From Sphingobium sp. CCH11-B1 (GTDB lineage Bacteria; Pseudomonadota; Alphaproteobacteria; Sphingomonadales; Sphingomonadaceae): a DNA stretch of 8,213 bases. The notes under the pieces are model-generated. The model searched no databases. It was not told where the DNA came from and was given only the letters and a program-made list of their open reading frames with translations. The translations under genes and the position numbers were made by a program. The stretch is from positions 1-8,213 of the forward strand of contig NZ_LSJY01000096.1 in assembly GCF_001556865.1 (NCBI RefSeq), written 5' to 3'. Positions within the stretch are counted from its first letter, which is position 1. Each line of letters starts with the position of its first letter. This document shows positions 1 through 6,748 of the stretch, one piece after another.

Positions 1-2093
1 GTCGCGGAGTTGCCACGGACCGCTTTCCAAGTTTGGTGCGCCTCGTGTTCCGCAAGGGTGCGGTCCAGAAGGTCCGACGCCCTGTCGCCATGAGCGGCCG
101 TGAGTCCTTGGCGCTTCTTTGCGCTTCCCGCCACCCGAGCGGCGGCGTTGCCCCAGTCTCCGAGAGCCTGGACGTCTTGCGCGAGGCCCGAGCGGTGGCC
201 CAGGCGGAAGAAGTCCGCTTGAGTGCCGGTAAGGTCAGCGAGCCGGTTGGCGATGTCGTCACCCGTGGAGGTGGCCATCTCTTCCCCGAGCTCCATGGCT
301 TGGCGGGCCTGTGTGGGGCCTGCGTAAGCGTCACGCGCTGGCTTCCAGTAGGGGTTTAGCCCTTCCGGAGGGATGCCTGGAGAGGGCGGCGAGCGGCGGG
401 GTGCCGCCGTGCCTTCGATCTCGGGTGAGAGCCGTTGGCCGAAGTCGCGAGGCGTTGGGGTCTGGGCGATCGGGTTGGTCGGAACCATAGGTAGACCCGA
501 AGCGCCCACAGGAGCCGGTAGGGACTCGCTGGACGCAGGGAGGGACCGGGAGGGCATCGGAGGTGCCTCCGGGAGCCCAAGGGCCTGAGAGGGGCTGGGA
601 GCGCCTCCTTGAGCCATCATCTCGCCCGTGGGGTTCGGGACAGTGATGTCTGTTCCCGGCTGCGGGTATCGGGGGCCTGTTCCGTCGCCATCCATGATCT
701 GGAGGAGCCGGCTGCGGATGGTCGCCGCGCCCCGCGATGCGCGGGTTACGTCGGGCTGCGCTAGAGGCTTGCCGCCTGCGTAGACGGTCTCATCCAGGAC
801 GGACTTGACGCGGTCATACATCGGCATCGTTGGAACGTTAGCGATCTCGAATACGTCGCCGGGTAGCTCCCGCAGGCCATAGGCCGTCAGGTCTTCCCCT
901 TCGTCTCGAAGCTGTCGTCCCGCGATCTGCAAGGCGTCTCGCGCAGAAGGCCGCGTCATCAGCTCTTGCAGCTCCTTCACGAACGGAATGGGCTGGGCAT
1001 CGCTGACGTCATAAAGCGGCTGCGAGACTTCGCGGGCGTAATCCTTCAGGCGATCGGCCTGGGCCTCTACGTTCGCAGTGGGCCCAAGGGACTCCTGGAT
1101 ATGCTCCGTGACCCTTTGGGTCGAAGCCTGCTGACGCTGGTCGATCGCTCGCCTAACTGCCGCTGTTGCTGGGCCGGGGGACCGCGCAGCGCTCCCGAAG
1201 GAGCGGCGGGCAGACTCGTGGACGTCGGCGAGGGCCGCTGGGACGTTAAGGTCCTGCTGGCGGCGGGCCACCTCTGCGGCCACTTCCTGCGGCGTATAGA
1301 AACGCCCTGTCTCAGGATTGACAGCGCCCCTAAGGTCTCGGTCCATCACTTGGTTAGCGACGGCCCGGACGGGGTCGCGAGCGAGTTGTGTTCCTTCAGC
1401 GGCTAGTAGCTGGCCGGCGCGGCCCGGAAGACGTTGGCCCACAGCCTTTGCCCCCCTACCCGCTGCGCGGACTACAGGGTCGGTCAGTGGTCGAAGGGGT
1501 TTCGCCAGGACGCCAGCGGTCTTCGTCACGTAGGGTAACGCGCCGCCTGTAGTCGCAGCTAGGAGCCCCGAGGAGACCGCGTCTGTAGCCTTACCGGCAA
1601 TGCCTTCCTCTTTGGAGGACATAGCGCCCGATGCGAGCCCGTAGGCACCCGCCGTCTTTGCGCCTGCCAACGCCTTCTGGCCCAGGGTAGCCCCACGAGC
1701 GATCTTCGTTGCCGGCAGGAATAAGCCTGCGCCGATACCGGCAAGGCCGGCAGCGTTGGATGCGGTCGGATGGTCGGAGGCTGCCATTTTCTGGCGCTGC
1801 TCTTGGAACCGCTGGCCGCGCGAGTAAGCCTTACCGGGCTCGAAGTCCACGGCAGCGCTAAACGGTGCCTGTATGGCGTTCTTAACGACCTCTGAGGCAC
1901 CCCTTACGAACCCTGCGGAGCCGGGGAGGATGCCGTCCAGGTAATTGCCGGCTACGCCCGCCAGTTCGTTCTTGGTCGTCTTTTCGGGCTTGGGATTTTG
2001 TGTGGCCCACCCGTGGGCGACCTTTGCGGCACGCTGGGGGTCGTCCGTTTGGACGTCCACCCGGCGACCGTCTGGCAGGGTAACAGTAATCAC
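1..2093 (-). CDS. Large phage DNA-ejection / internal virion protein, 5' part (runs off left edge)
   Basis: This frame has no stop from GTG at 2093 to base 1 (697 codons) and continues outside the window. The GTG overlaps the TGA of the upstream gene as GTGA, with GGAA about 10 nt before it, so translational coupling is likely. Residues 1-30 include the short ITVTLPDGRRVDV segment. Residues 113-200 are a long Gly/Ala-rich, mildly hydrophobic stretch that could form membrane-active hairpins. Residues 265-465 are charged and helical, with MYDRVKSVLDETVY at 425-438. Residues 472-579 are proline-rich and contain GLPEAPPM at 506-513. Residues 580-697 return to helix: NPYWKPARDAYAGP at 580, AGSAKKR near 660, ending at GNSA. 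The tail of this pattern (AR..YAGP, then GS.KKR, then GNS) resembles, from memory, a family of large phage proteins encoded after the portal/tail hub genes. It sits last in the ejection cluster, like P22 gp16 or T7 gp15/gp16. I infer that it is ejected into the cell envelope with the DNA. No lysozyme domain is visible in the part present. Confidence 0.8.
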   Translation of the reverse strand, partial: MITVTLPDGRRVDVQTDDPQRAAKVAHGWATQNPKPEKTTKNELAGVAGNYLDGILPGSAGFVRGASEVVKNAIQAPFSAAVDFEPGKAYSRGQRFQEQRQKMAASDHPTASNAAGLAGIGAGLFLPATKIARGATLGQKALAGAKTAGAYGLASGAMSSKEEGIAGKATDAVSSGLLAATTGGALPYVTKTAGVLAKPLRPLTDPVVRAAGRGAKAVGQRLPGRAGQLLAAEGTQLARDPVRAVANQVMDRDLRGAVNPETGRFYTPQEVAAEVARRQQDLNVPAALADVHESARRSFGSAARSPGPATAAVRRAIDQRQQASTQRVTEHIQESLGPTANVEAQADRLKDYAREVSQPLYDVSDAQPIPFVKELQELMTRPSARDALQIAGRQLRDEGEDLTAYGLRELPGDVFEIANVPTMPMYDRVKSVLDETVYAGGKPLAQPDVTRASRGAATIRSRLLQIMDGDGTGPRYPQPGTDITVPNPTGEMMAQGGAPSPSQALGLPEAPPMPSRSLPASSESLPAPVGASGLPMVPTNPIAQTPTPRDFGQRLSPEIEGTAAPRRSPPSPGIPPEGLNPYWKPARDAYAGPTQARQAMELGEEMATSTGDDIANRLADLTGTQADFFRLGHRSGLAQDVQALGDWGNAAARVAGSAKKRQGLTAAHGDRASDLLDRTLAEHEAHQTWKAVRGNSA

Positions 2094-2713
2094 TTCAGGA
2101 TATTTCCGTTCGCGTCGAGGCGTATGGTTTTCGGCTGGGCTGCCTTGCGGCCGACATTCGGCGGGGCCGATGGCAAGCCTAGGCGCTTCGCATAATTGGA
2201 GGCGTTGGAGTCTAGGAACTGCTCAAGGCTTTTGAGCGACTCTTCGTTCGATCCGTCGAAGCTCCAGCGGTCGGGCATCGGTTGCAGGGCCAGCTTGCTT
2301 TCGAAGTCCGACATGGCACCCTCACCGGGCGTTCGCGTTGCCCCACGTACCAATAGCCGGAGCATGTCCGCCGCTTGGTCAAACTGGGCGTTCTTCTGGG
2401 ACGGGAGATACTCGCGGATGGACTGGAGAGGCCCAGCGCCCTTGAGGTTGGAATCATAGAGCTCGCGGGTTCGTGCGAGATGCGGACGGATGCGGTCGAT
2501 GAGGTCCATTGCCTTGCGGGCGTCGTCGCGGGACTTCGCCGTCTCAAGCCGGCCTTCATTGGCTGGCGCGGCCTTCCCGTCCGGTCCTAGCGGCTTCGTA
2601 CGGGTAGCGCCCTGGTCGCGGTACGCTTGGAGGGCCTGCGAGGCCTGAGGGGTCAGAGCCCCTCTGCGTTCCAGCTCCAGGAGGGCCTGTAGCTTAGGGT
2701 CTGCGGCTGCCAT
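2090..2713 (-). CDS. Probable phage ejection/internal virion protein, 207 aa
   Basis: The start is ATG at 2713, only 2 nt after the stop of the 294-aa gene, with a GGAA about 9 nt upstream. The protein is mostly charged, predicted-helical sequence. Residues 1-35 are a short helical segment (ELERRGALTPQASQALQAY). Residues 60-130 are helical and end in LRLLVRGATRTPGEGAMSDF, followed by ESKLALQPMPD at 138-148. The RTPGEGxMSDxE..LA pattern is one I recognise from hypothetical proteins in podovirus ejection clusters, but I know no established function or name. Residues 179-185 are GLPSAPP, matching a motif in both neighbouring proteins. The C-terminus, IRLDANGNILK, is a common ending for phage structural proteins. 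Position between two other ejection-type genes suggests a middle member of the channel-forming set, comparable in place to P22 gp20. That role is inference from gene order. Confidence 0.75.
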   Translation of the reverse strand: MAAADPKLQALLELERRGALTPQASQALQAYRDQGATRTKPLGPDGKAAPANEGRLETAKSRDDARKAMDLIDRIRPHLARTRELYDSNLKGAGPLQSIREYLPSQKNAQFDQAADMLRLLVRGATRTPGEGAMSDFESKLALQPMPDRWSFDGSNEESLKSLEQFLDSNASNYAKRLGLPSAPPNVGRKAAQPKTIRLDANGNILK

Positions 2714-2715
2714 GC

Positions 2716-3600
2716 TTAGTTTCCGAGTGCGATAGAGAGAAGTTCAGAGGTGGCCATCGTGGAGATGGGCGCTTTGCCCTTCTTGCCTCCGCCGCCGCCG
2801 CCGCTGCGGCCGCCCCCGCCCGCTCCGCGCTTTGCAAGCGCTTCGCGAGCGATGCTTATGCGCTCGGCTCCCTGTGAGGTCGCCGCCTGGGCACGGTCGC
2901 GGTAGATGCCGGTGCGTGCCGCGCGGTCTTGGTCCGCCGCGTTCCGGTGGCCCTCGCGGTTGTCCTCGTTTTCGGCTGCCTGCTTACGGGTCATGGCCTG
3001 GGACACTGTCATGCCCATGTTGCCCACTATGTTGCCATACGTGGGGTTCCAGGAGGTCGGCAGGGTGTCCACATCGACGCCATACAGTTCCGGGTTGGCC
3101 CTGATCTCCGCGAAGGCCGCAGCCTGTTCCTCAGGGCTTCCCATCTGGGAAATTGCGTACATGGCGCGGCCGTTCATGTCGGCAACGTCCTTGGGCTTCA
3201 CGCGCTTACCTTGCTGGTAATCCACGAACTGCTGAACGGGCTTGTAGGTGCGCTCGCCAGTCTGCGGGTCCGTGTACACCTCAAAGGCATCATCGGGGCC
3301 ACCCAGTTGCGGGAGGGCTTGCTGGCGGAGCCGCTCATTCTGATTGTAGATGGCGGTGGCAGCGTTACCGAGGCCGTCCCCGAAATTCTGGGAGCCGAAG
3401 AAGCCGGCTGCGAGCGCCAGCATGGTCTGCTGATAATTGTCGTCGTCGAAGGCGCTGGCCTTCTTCTTCATCGGGGGTGCCGGAGGGAGCTGCTGAGTAA
3501 GCGTGGAGCCGCCCTTCCCCGCCATGGGCGGAGCTTCCGGAAGGCCCGCGAAGGACCCGGCCGCTGGGCCGGCGAACTGGTTGTTTCCGAAGAAAGCCAT
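2716..3600 (-). CDS. Probable phage ejection/internal virion protein, 294 aa, poly-Gly linker
   Basis: The start ATG is 9 nt after the preceding stop, with AAGGA at ideal distance overlapping that stop codon (TAAGGAAATCAC then ATG), so this start is well supported. Residues 1-45 are Pro/Gly-rich and contain GLPEAPPM (19-26) and LPPAPPM (38-44), followed by a KKK cluster. Residues 53-95 are helical with a hydrophobic patch (TMLALAAGFFGSQNFGDGLG), a plausible membrane-interacting helix. The middle includes DPQTGERTYKPVQQ near 111-124, then charged helix near 200-258. Residues 259-276 are an almost pure Gly linker with Lys/Arg (CCG-type trinucleotide repeat on the DNA), followed by a short conserved-looking tail, MATSELLSIALGN. 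It corresponds in position to the P22 gp7/gp20 group. I do not recognise a named domain; the ejection role is inferred from composition and neighbours. Confidence 0.75.
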   Translation of the reverse strand: MAFFGNNQFAGPAAGSFAGLPEAPPMAGKGGSTLTQQLPPAPPMKKKASAFDDDNYQQTMLALAAGFFGSQNFGDGLGNAATAIYNQNERLRQQALPQLGGPDDAFEVYTDPQTGERTYKPVQQFVDYQQGKRVKPKDVADMNGRAMYAISQMGSPEEQAAAFAEIRANPELYGVDVDTLPTSWNPTYGNIVGNMGMTVSQAMTRKQAAENEDNREGHRNAADQDRAARTGIYRDRAQAATSQGAERISIAREALAKRGAGGGGRSGGGGGGKKGKAPISTMATSELLSIALGN

Positions 3601-3609
3601 GTGATTTCC

Positions 3610-4590
3610 TTAAAAGGGCTTCCAGCCGAGGCCGCCCGCAAGCGACAGGCCGCCCATTGCGAGGCTGGCGAGGCCGGGACTGCTCTTCGTCTTGGACGTG
3701 CCGCTTTCGGTGCCCGACATGCCCCACTGGTTACCGCCGATGATCTGCATGTAACGCTGGAGCAAGTCGGCCTCGCGGGTGTCGTTCCCCTGCCACTTGG
3801 CATAGTCGGCGTCCGCCTTGCCCTGCCGGTCGGCCTGATCGGCCGCGTTGGCGCGGTTGATGACGTCATAGGCTCCATAGCCCGCGTCGGCCCCGGCAGA
3901 GAGCGCGTTGATCCCCATACCCGCGAGACCCTGATAGGACTGCGAGGCGGTGGAGAGCGCGTTGAGCTTCTGGGCACGGTCGCCCTGGGCCAGATTGAGG
4001 CCCTGGGAATATGCATTGCCCCGGAGGGTGGCGGCATTGTCGGCCATGCGATCTTCTGCGCCGCGCTGGGCAATACCGGCCGCCACGCCCGCTCGTGAGC
4101 TGTTGATGTTGCCAGTGCCCGAAGCAGCGCGATCGATGCCGGGTAGCGTCACCTCCGCGAGGGACCGGGAGACGTCGCGATTTACCGCGTCGATCTGGCC
4201 GTCCAGGTAGGGATTGCTTGCGTAACTGGACGCGGCGGCGATGTTGGCCGCAGTGGCGTCCCCGTTTGCGAGGGCCAGAAAGTCGTCCATCGTGGAGCCA
4301 GCCTTAGCGCCGTAGCCCGTCAGGCTCTTGCCGAAATCGGAGAGCTGTTGCGCAGTGCCGAGGCCGGTCTTGGTCGCAAAGTCCTTCGAGGCACTCAGGG
4401 ACGCCTTGGCGTCGTCCGACATGCCTGCGTAGAGGTCGCCCTGATAAAACGGGGTCCCTGCGGACTTCGTGAAGTTGGCCTTGGCGGCGTCGAAGGCAGA
4501 CTGGAGATAGGGAGCCTGGAACTTGGAAGGGCCCGTGTCCGTGGTGCTGTTAGTGGTGGTCTTGGAAGTGCCGCTGAAGAGGCCGCCCAT
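3610..4590 (-). CDS. Probable phage ejection/internal virion protein, 326 aa (P22 gp7 / T7 gp14-like position)
   Basis: The start ATG at 4590 lies 7 nt after the previous stop, and AGGA within TAGGACATCC is the ribosome site. The N-terminus MGGLFSGTSKTTTNSTT is the short Gly/hydrophobic plus Ser/Thr leader often seen on podovirus ejection proteins. Residues 22-125 are alanine-rich helix (PYLQSAFDAAKANF near 27-40, PFYQGDLYAGMS 47-58). Residues 126-200 hold the most family-like block: NPYLDGQIDAVNRDV, TLPGIDRAASGTGNINSSRA, then a helix with RGNAYSQGL. I recall closely similar blocks in hypothetical proteins of podoviruses and prophages. The C-terminal 21 residues are Gly/Ala/Leu-rich and hydrophobic, with a glycine-zipper spacing, suggesting insertion in a membrane. 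The hexapeptide SGTSKT occurs at both ends (6-11 and 296-301), next to each hydrophobic terminus. No enzyme motif is seen. Confidence 0.78.
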   Translation of the reverse strand: MGGLFSGTSKTTTNSTTDTGPSKFQAPYLQSAFDAAKANFTKSAGTPFYQGDLYAGMSDDAKASLSASKDFATKTGLGTAQQLSDFGKSLTGYGAKAGSTMDDFLALANGDATAANIAAASSYASNPYLDGQIDAVNRDVSRSLAEVTLPGIDRAASGTGNINSSRAGVAAGIAQRGAEDRMADNAATLRGNAYSQGLNLAQGDRAQKLNALSTASQSYQGLAGMGINALSAGADAGYGAYDVINRANAADQADRQGKADADYAKWQGNDTREADLLQRYMQIIGGNQWGMSGTESGTSKTKSSPGLASLAMGGLSLAGGLGWKPF

Positions 4591-4597
4591 GGATGTC

Positions 4598-4915
4598 CTA
4601 TTGGGTTACGTGAATTTCCATGCGGCGGTGTCGCCGGTCGGAAAATGACGCGGCCCACTTGAAGCCGAACATGGCGAGAAACTTGGAGTGCTTATGATCG
4701 CTCGGGTCGTGAAGAGCGTAGAGAGGCCCCCCGTGGAGGGCCTTTAGGGTCGCGAAGTCCGCCGCTAGGTCGCGCTTTGTGCTGCGGCCCCAGCGACCAT
4801 GAATGTCGCAGTGAATGAAGGTGTGCTGACGTGTCGCTTGCTCCAGATAGAGCGTGTACATGCGACGTCGGACGACCGGGACCTTGAACTGGTGGTCCGG
4901 CTCCGGGATTTCCAT
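4598..4915 (-). CDS. Small GNAT-fold-like phage virion protein (T7 gp13 / P22 gp14-like), 105 aa
   Basis: The start ATG at 4915 follows GGAG about 9 nt upstream, 24 nt after the 62-aa gene. Residues 19-45 look like a beta hairpin (MYTLYLEQATRQHTFIHCDI). Residues 48-60 are helix. Residues 64-90 (GPLYALHDPSDHKHSKFLAMFGFKW), ending in a final strand RRMEIHVTQ, match the usual end of GNAT folds: a strand, then N/D-x-x-H-x-KFL-x-x-x-GF, then a strand. T7 gp13 has the same layout (TSHIRFLKTIGA). The usual acetyl-CoA loop (R/Q-x-x-G-x-G/A) is not clear; GRWGRS at 40-45 is a poor match, so catalysis is doubtful. It sits where P22 has gene 14, just before the ejection proteins, supporting a role in assembling or loading them. 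The fold call is my pattern reading. Confidence 0.6.
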   Translation of the reverse strand: MEIPEPDHQFKVPVVRRRMYTLYLEQATRQHTFIHCDIHGRWGRSTKRDLAADFATLKALHGGPLYALHDPSDHKHSKFLAMFGFKWAASFSDRRHRRMEIHVTQ

Positions 4916-4939
4916 GAGGGTTTTCTCCGGAGCCGGGTT

Positions 4940-5128
4940 TTAGGCGTTGATGGCGGTCAGCCGGTCATTAAGGTCCTGTAGGGCCTGGACGACTTCGCGG
5001 GATGAGGTGTCGAGCCGCTTGAGCTCGCTCTCCACGAAGGTTGGGAAGCTGTCGGCAGCTCCGGGACGAACCCGGCGACTATATGGCACCATCTTAGCGA
5101 TGCGGGTGCGCACTGCGGAAAGGTCCAT
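4940..5128 (-). CDS. Small phage protein with helical/coiled C-terminus, 62 aa
   Basis: The ATG overlaps the TGA of the hub gene by one base (TGATG), so its translation is probably coupled to that gene. The first 28 residues are basic (VRTRIAKMVPYSRRVRPG). Residues 30-62 form one long amphipathic helix (FVESELKRLDTSSREVVQAL and onward) with hydrophobic residues at heptad-like spacing, suitable for a coiled coil or for packing against a larger partner. It follows the gp10-like hub gene directly, the slot held in P22 by the trimeric needle gp26, but it is far shorter than gp26 (233 aa) and shows no matching motif. A minor virion or assembly factor is the most I can say. Coding is supported by tight overlap, codon continuity and proper location within the operon. 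Confidence 0.6.
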   Translation of the reverse strand: MDLSAVRTRIAKMVPYSRRVRPGAADSFPTFVESELKRLDTSSREVVQALQDLNDRLTAINA

Positions 5129-6747
5129 CAGCGGCGCCCTCGGATGATAAGTTGGATGTCGAAGCCCGAGAGCTGGAAATCGCCGCTTCCCCGGCAGCCA
5201 AAGCGGTACGCGAGGTACTTGCCGGCTTCGTTGATGTCGATTTTGCCTTCCACTCGGGGGTCAAAGGCGAGCTCTGCGGACCATGTGGGCTCGACGTTGA
5301 CCAAGTCGTTAGCCCCGAATTGCCAGTAGGAGTCCTCGGGGTGCTCTATGGCGACCTGAGGCCAAATGGCTTGGAGGTTCGTGTATTGGGTCAGGTTCTT
5401 GCCCAAGCTGTCCAGGTCGAGACCCGTGCGCTGCACGAAGGCAGGCTTGAGCGTCTCCAGCTCGATCGGGGTGCTTAGAAGGCCGCCCTTCACGAGGTCG
5501 CAGCCATAAAGGCGCGGTTCCGTGAGGCCGACATTCGGAGCGGACCGGCTCGCAAATAGGACGTGCTGGTTCTTATCGCCTTCGGTAGTCGAGAAGATGC
5601 CCTCCGCGCTGTCCCAGGTGATCTCATCGGCGCTCTGCCAGGACTTCCCCGAAACCAGGGAGGACCGGCAGGCCGACGTGACGTTGGGGAGGTCGTCGAA
5701 GGTCCAGGTGTCGTTGGCGTAGTTGTAGACCGCCGCACGATTGCAGCCGGCCACCGGATTGCCGAAGCCGACAAGGTCGTCCGAGCTGGGATAGCAGAAG
5801 CGGATTTCCGAGAGGCGGGCGTCGTGGTTGACGAAGCACAAGTGGCTCTTGGAGGTATCCAGAGCGTTGAAGATGAACTCACGGTTCCGGAGGTCTACGA
5901 TAGAGCGGGGCTGGACCCCGTCGTGGACATAAATGTCGTTGCGGTCGAACACGAAGTGCTGCCCGCCCACCTGGACGGCGCAATTCGGCCCCATGATGCC
6001 GCGCTCATCGAAGAGCTTTGTGAAATCATAGATGAAGTCGCCGCCGATATAGTCCATCGCCCACACCGAGTTGGTGCAGTAGATGATGAAGCTGTTTCGG
6101 AGGGCCAGCCCGTCCACGATTGCATGCTGCATTTCGTTGACGATGTTTTCGCCAGCGCTGTTCGTGGTGCTCGTGGGGTCCCAGGAACCGGGCGGATTGC
6201 CGAAGCCGGCGAGGTCGGACCATTTCACCATGGTAGGGTAGAGCTGGCCGTTCTTCGAGACCCCGAGGGCGACGAGCGTGTCCTTGAAGGCTCGAAGCAC
6301 GTTGCACTTGTAGGTTGCGGGCCAGTCCGGGATGAACCTGTATTGGCTGTCGCTGGGGGCCAGATAGACCGGCGTGTTGTTCCCTGAGTTGAGGTAAGAC
6401 ACGCCGCCGAGGAAGCAGCTCGTGATGGAGCCTTCAGCCAGCGGGGAGAGCCCCGAGGGCGTGAGGTCCTCAAAGGTCGAGCCGTTCAAGCGTGCGATCT
6501 TATCGAAAGCAGCCGAGACCAGGACGACCTGATCGTACCCCGCAGATGACGGGGGGATGGCGACACAATGGCCGGGCTCAAAGCTCAAGGGGGCGACGGT
6601 GCGAAACACAGGGCCCCGAGAGACCTTGCCGTTCCTGAAACGGACATTTACGCCCGCCGTGAAGACAGCGGGGTCCTCAATATCTGAGGGGTTCATGTCC
6701 GTGACGATCCCGGCCGCGCCCAGTCGGCGGACCGGGAAAGTAGGCAA
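5128..6747 (-). CDS. P22 gp10-like portal/tail hub (packaged-DNA stabilisation) protein, 539 aa
   Basis: This would plug the portal after DNA packaging and form the hub on which fibres attach, as P22 gp10 does. The start is TTG at 6747, one base after the fibre gene's stop, with AAGG 6 nt upstream in that gene's last codons. The next ATG is residue 18 and would remove the conserved-looking MPTFPVRRLGAAGIVTDMNP opening. The body is beta-rich with many Gly, Asp, Tyr and Trp, compatible with a beta-propeller. A segment near 215-285 (NSFIIYCTNSVWAMDYIGG, then DERGIMGPNCAVQVGGQHFV, then NDIYVHDG) aligns by eye with the gp10 segment containing GIAG and its following strands. The last 29 residues (YLAYRFGCRGSGDFQLSGFD and onward) parallel the gp10 end, LSGCQIRLE. 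P22 gp10 is 472 aa, so length fits. Similar proteins occur across unrelated podoviruses, and homology needs profile confirmation. Confidence 0.68.
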   Translation of the reverse strand: MPTFPVRRLGAAGIVTDMNPSDIEDPAVFTAGVNVRFRNGKVSRGPVFRTVAPLSFEPGHCVAIPPSSAGYDQVVLVSAAFDKIARLNGSTFEDLTPSGLSPLAEGSITSCFLGGVSYLNSGNNTPVYLAPSDSQYRFIPDWPATYKCNVLRAFKDTLVALGVSKNGQLYPTMVKWSDLAGFGNPPGSWDPTSTTNSAGENIVNEMQHAIVDGLALRNSFIIYCTNSVWAMDYIGGDFIYDFTKLFDERGIMGPNCAVQVGGQHFVFDRNDIYVHDGVQPRSIVDLRNREFIFNALDTSKSHLCFVNHDARLSEIRFCYPSSDDLVGFGNPVAGCNRAAVYNYANDTWTFDDLPNVTSACRSSLVSGKSWQSADEITWDSAEGIFSTTEGDKNQHVLFASRSAPNVGLTEPRLYGCDLVKGGLLSTPIELETLKPAFVQRTGLDLDSLGKNLTQYTNLQAIWPQVAIEHPEDSYWQFGANDLVNVEPTWSAELAFDPRVEGKIDINEAGKYLAYRFGCRGSGDFQLSGFDIQLIIRGRR

Positions 6748-6748
6748 T

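Noticed and set aside
966..1533. Two overlapping + strand frames of 146 and 71 codons
   Set aside because: They are shadows of the continuous minus-strand large protein gene, which covers the whole stretch and has consistent domain-like sequence.
1559..1900. 113-codon minus-strand frame
   Set aside because: It is out of phase with the long minus-strand frame that covers the same bases, and its Arg/Pro/Ser-rich product is typical of an off-frame reading of GC-rich DNA.
2929..4098. 389-codon open frame on the + strand
   Set aside because: It lies wholly antisense to the 294- and 326-aa genes, has no family resemblance, and is explained by the scarcity of stops opposite GC-rich coding sequence. 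The minus-strand genes have good ribosome sites and phage-like sequence.
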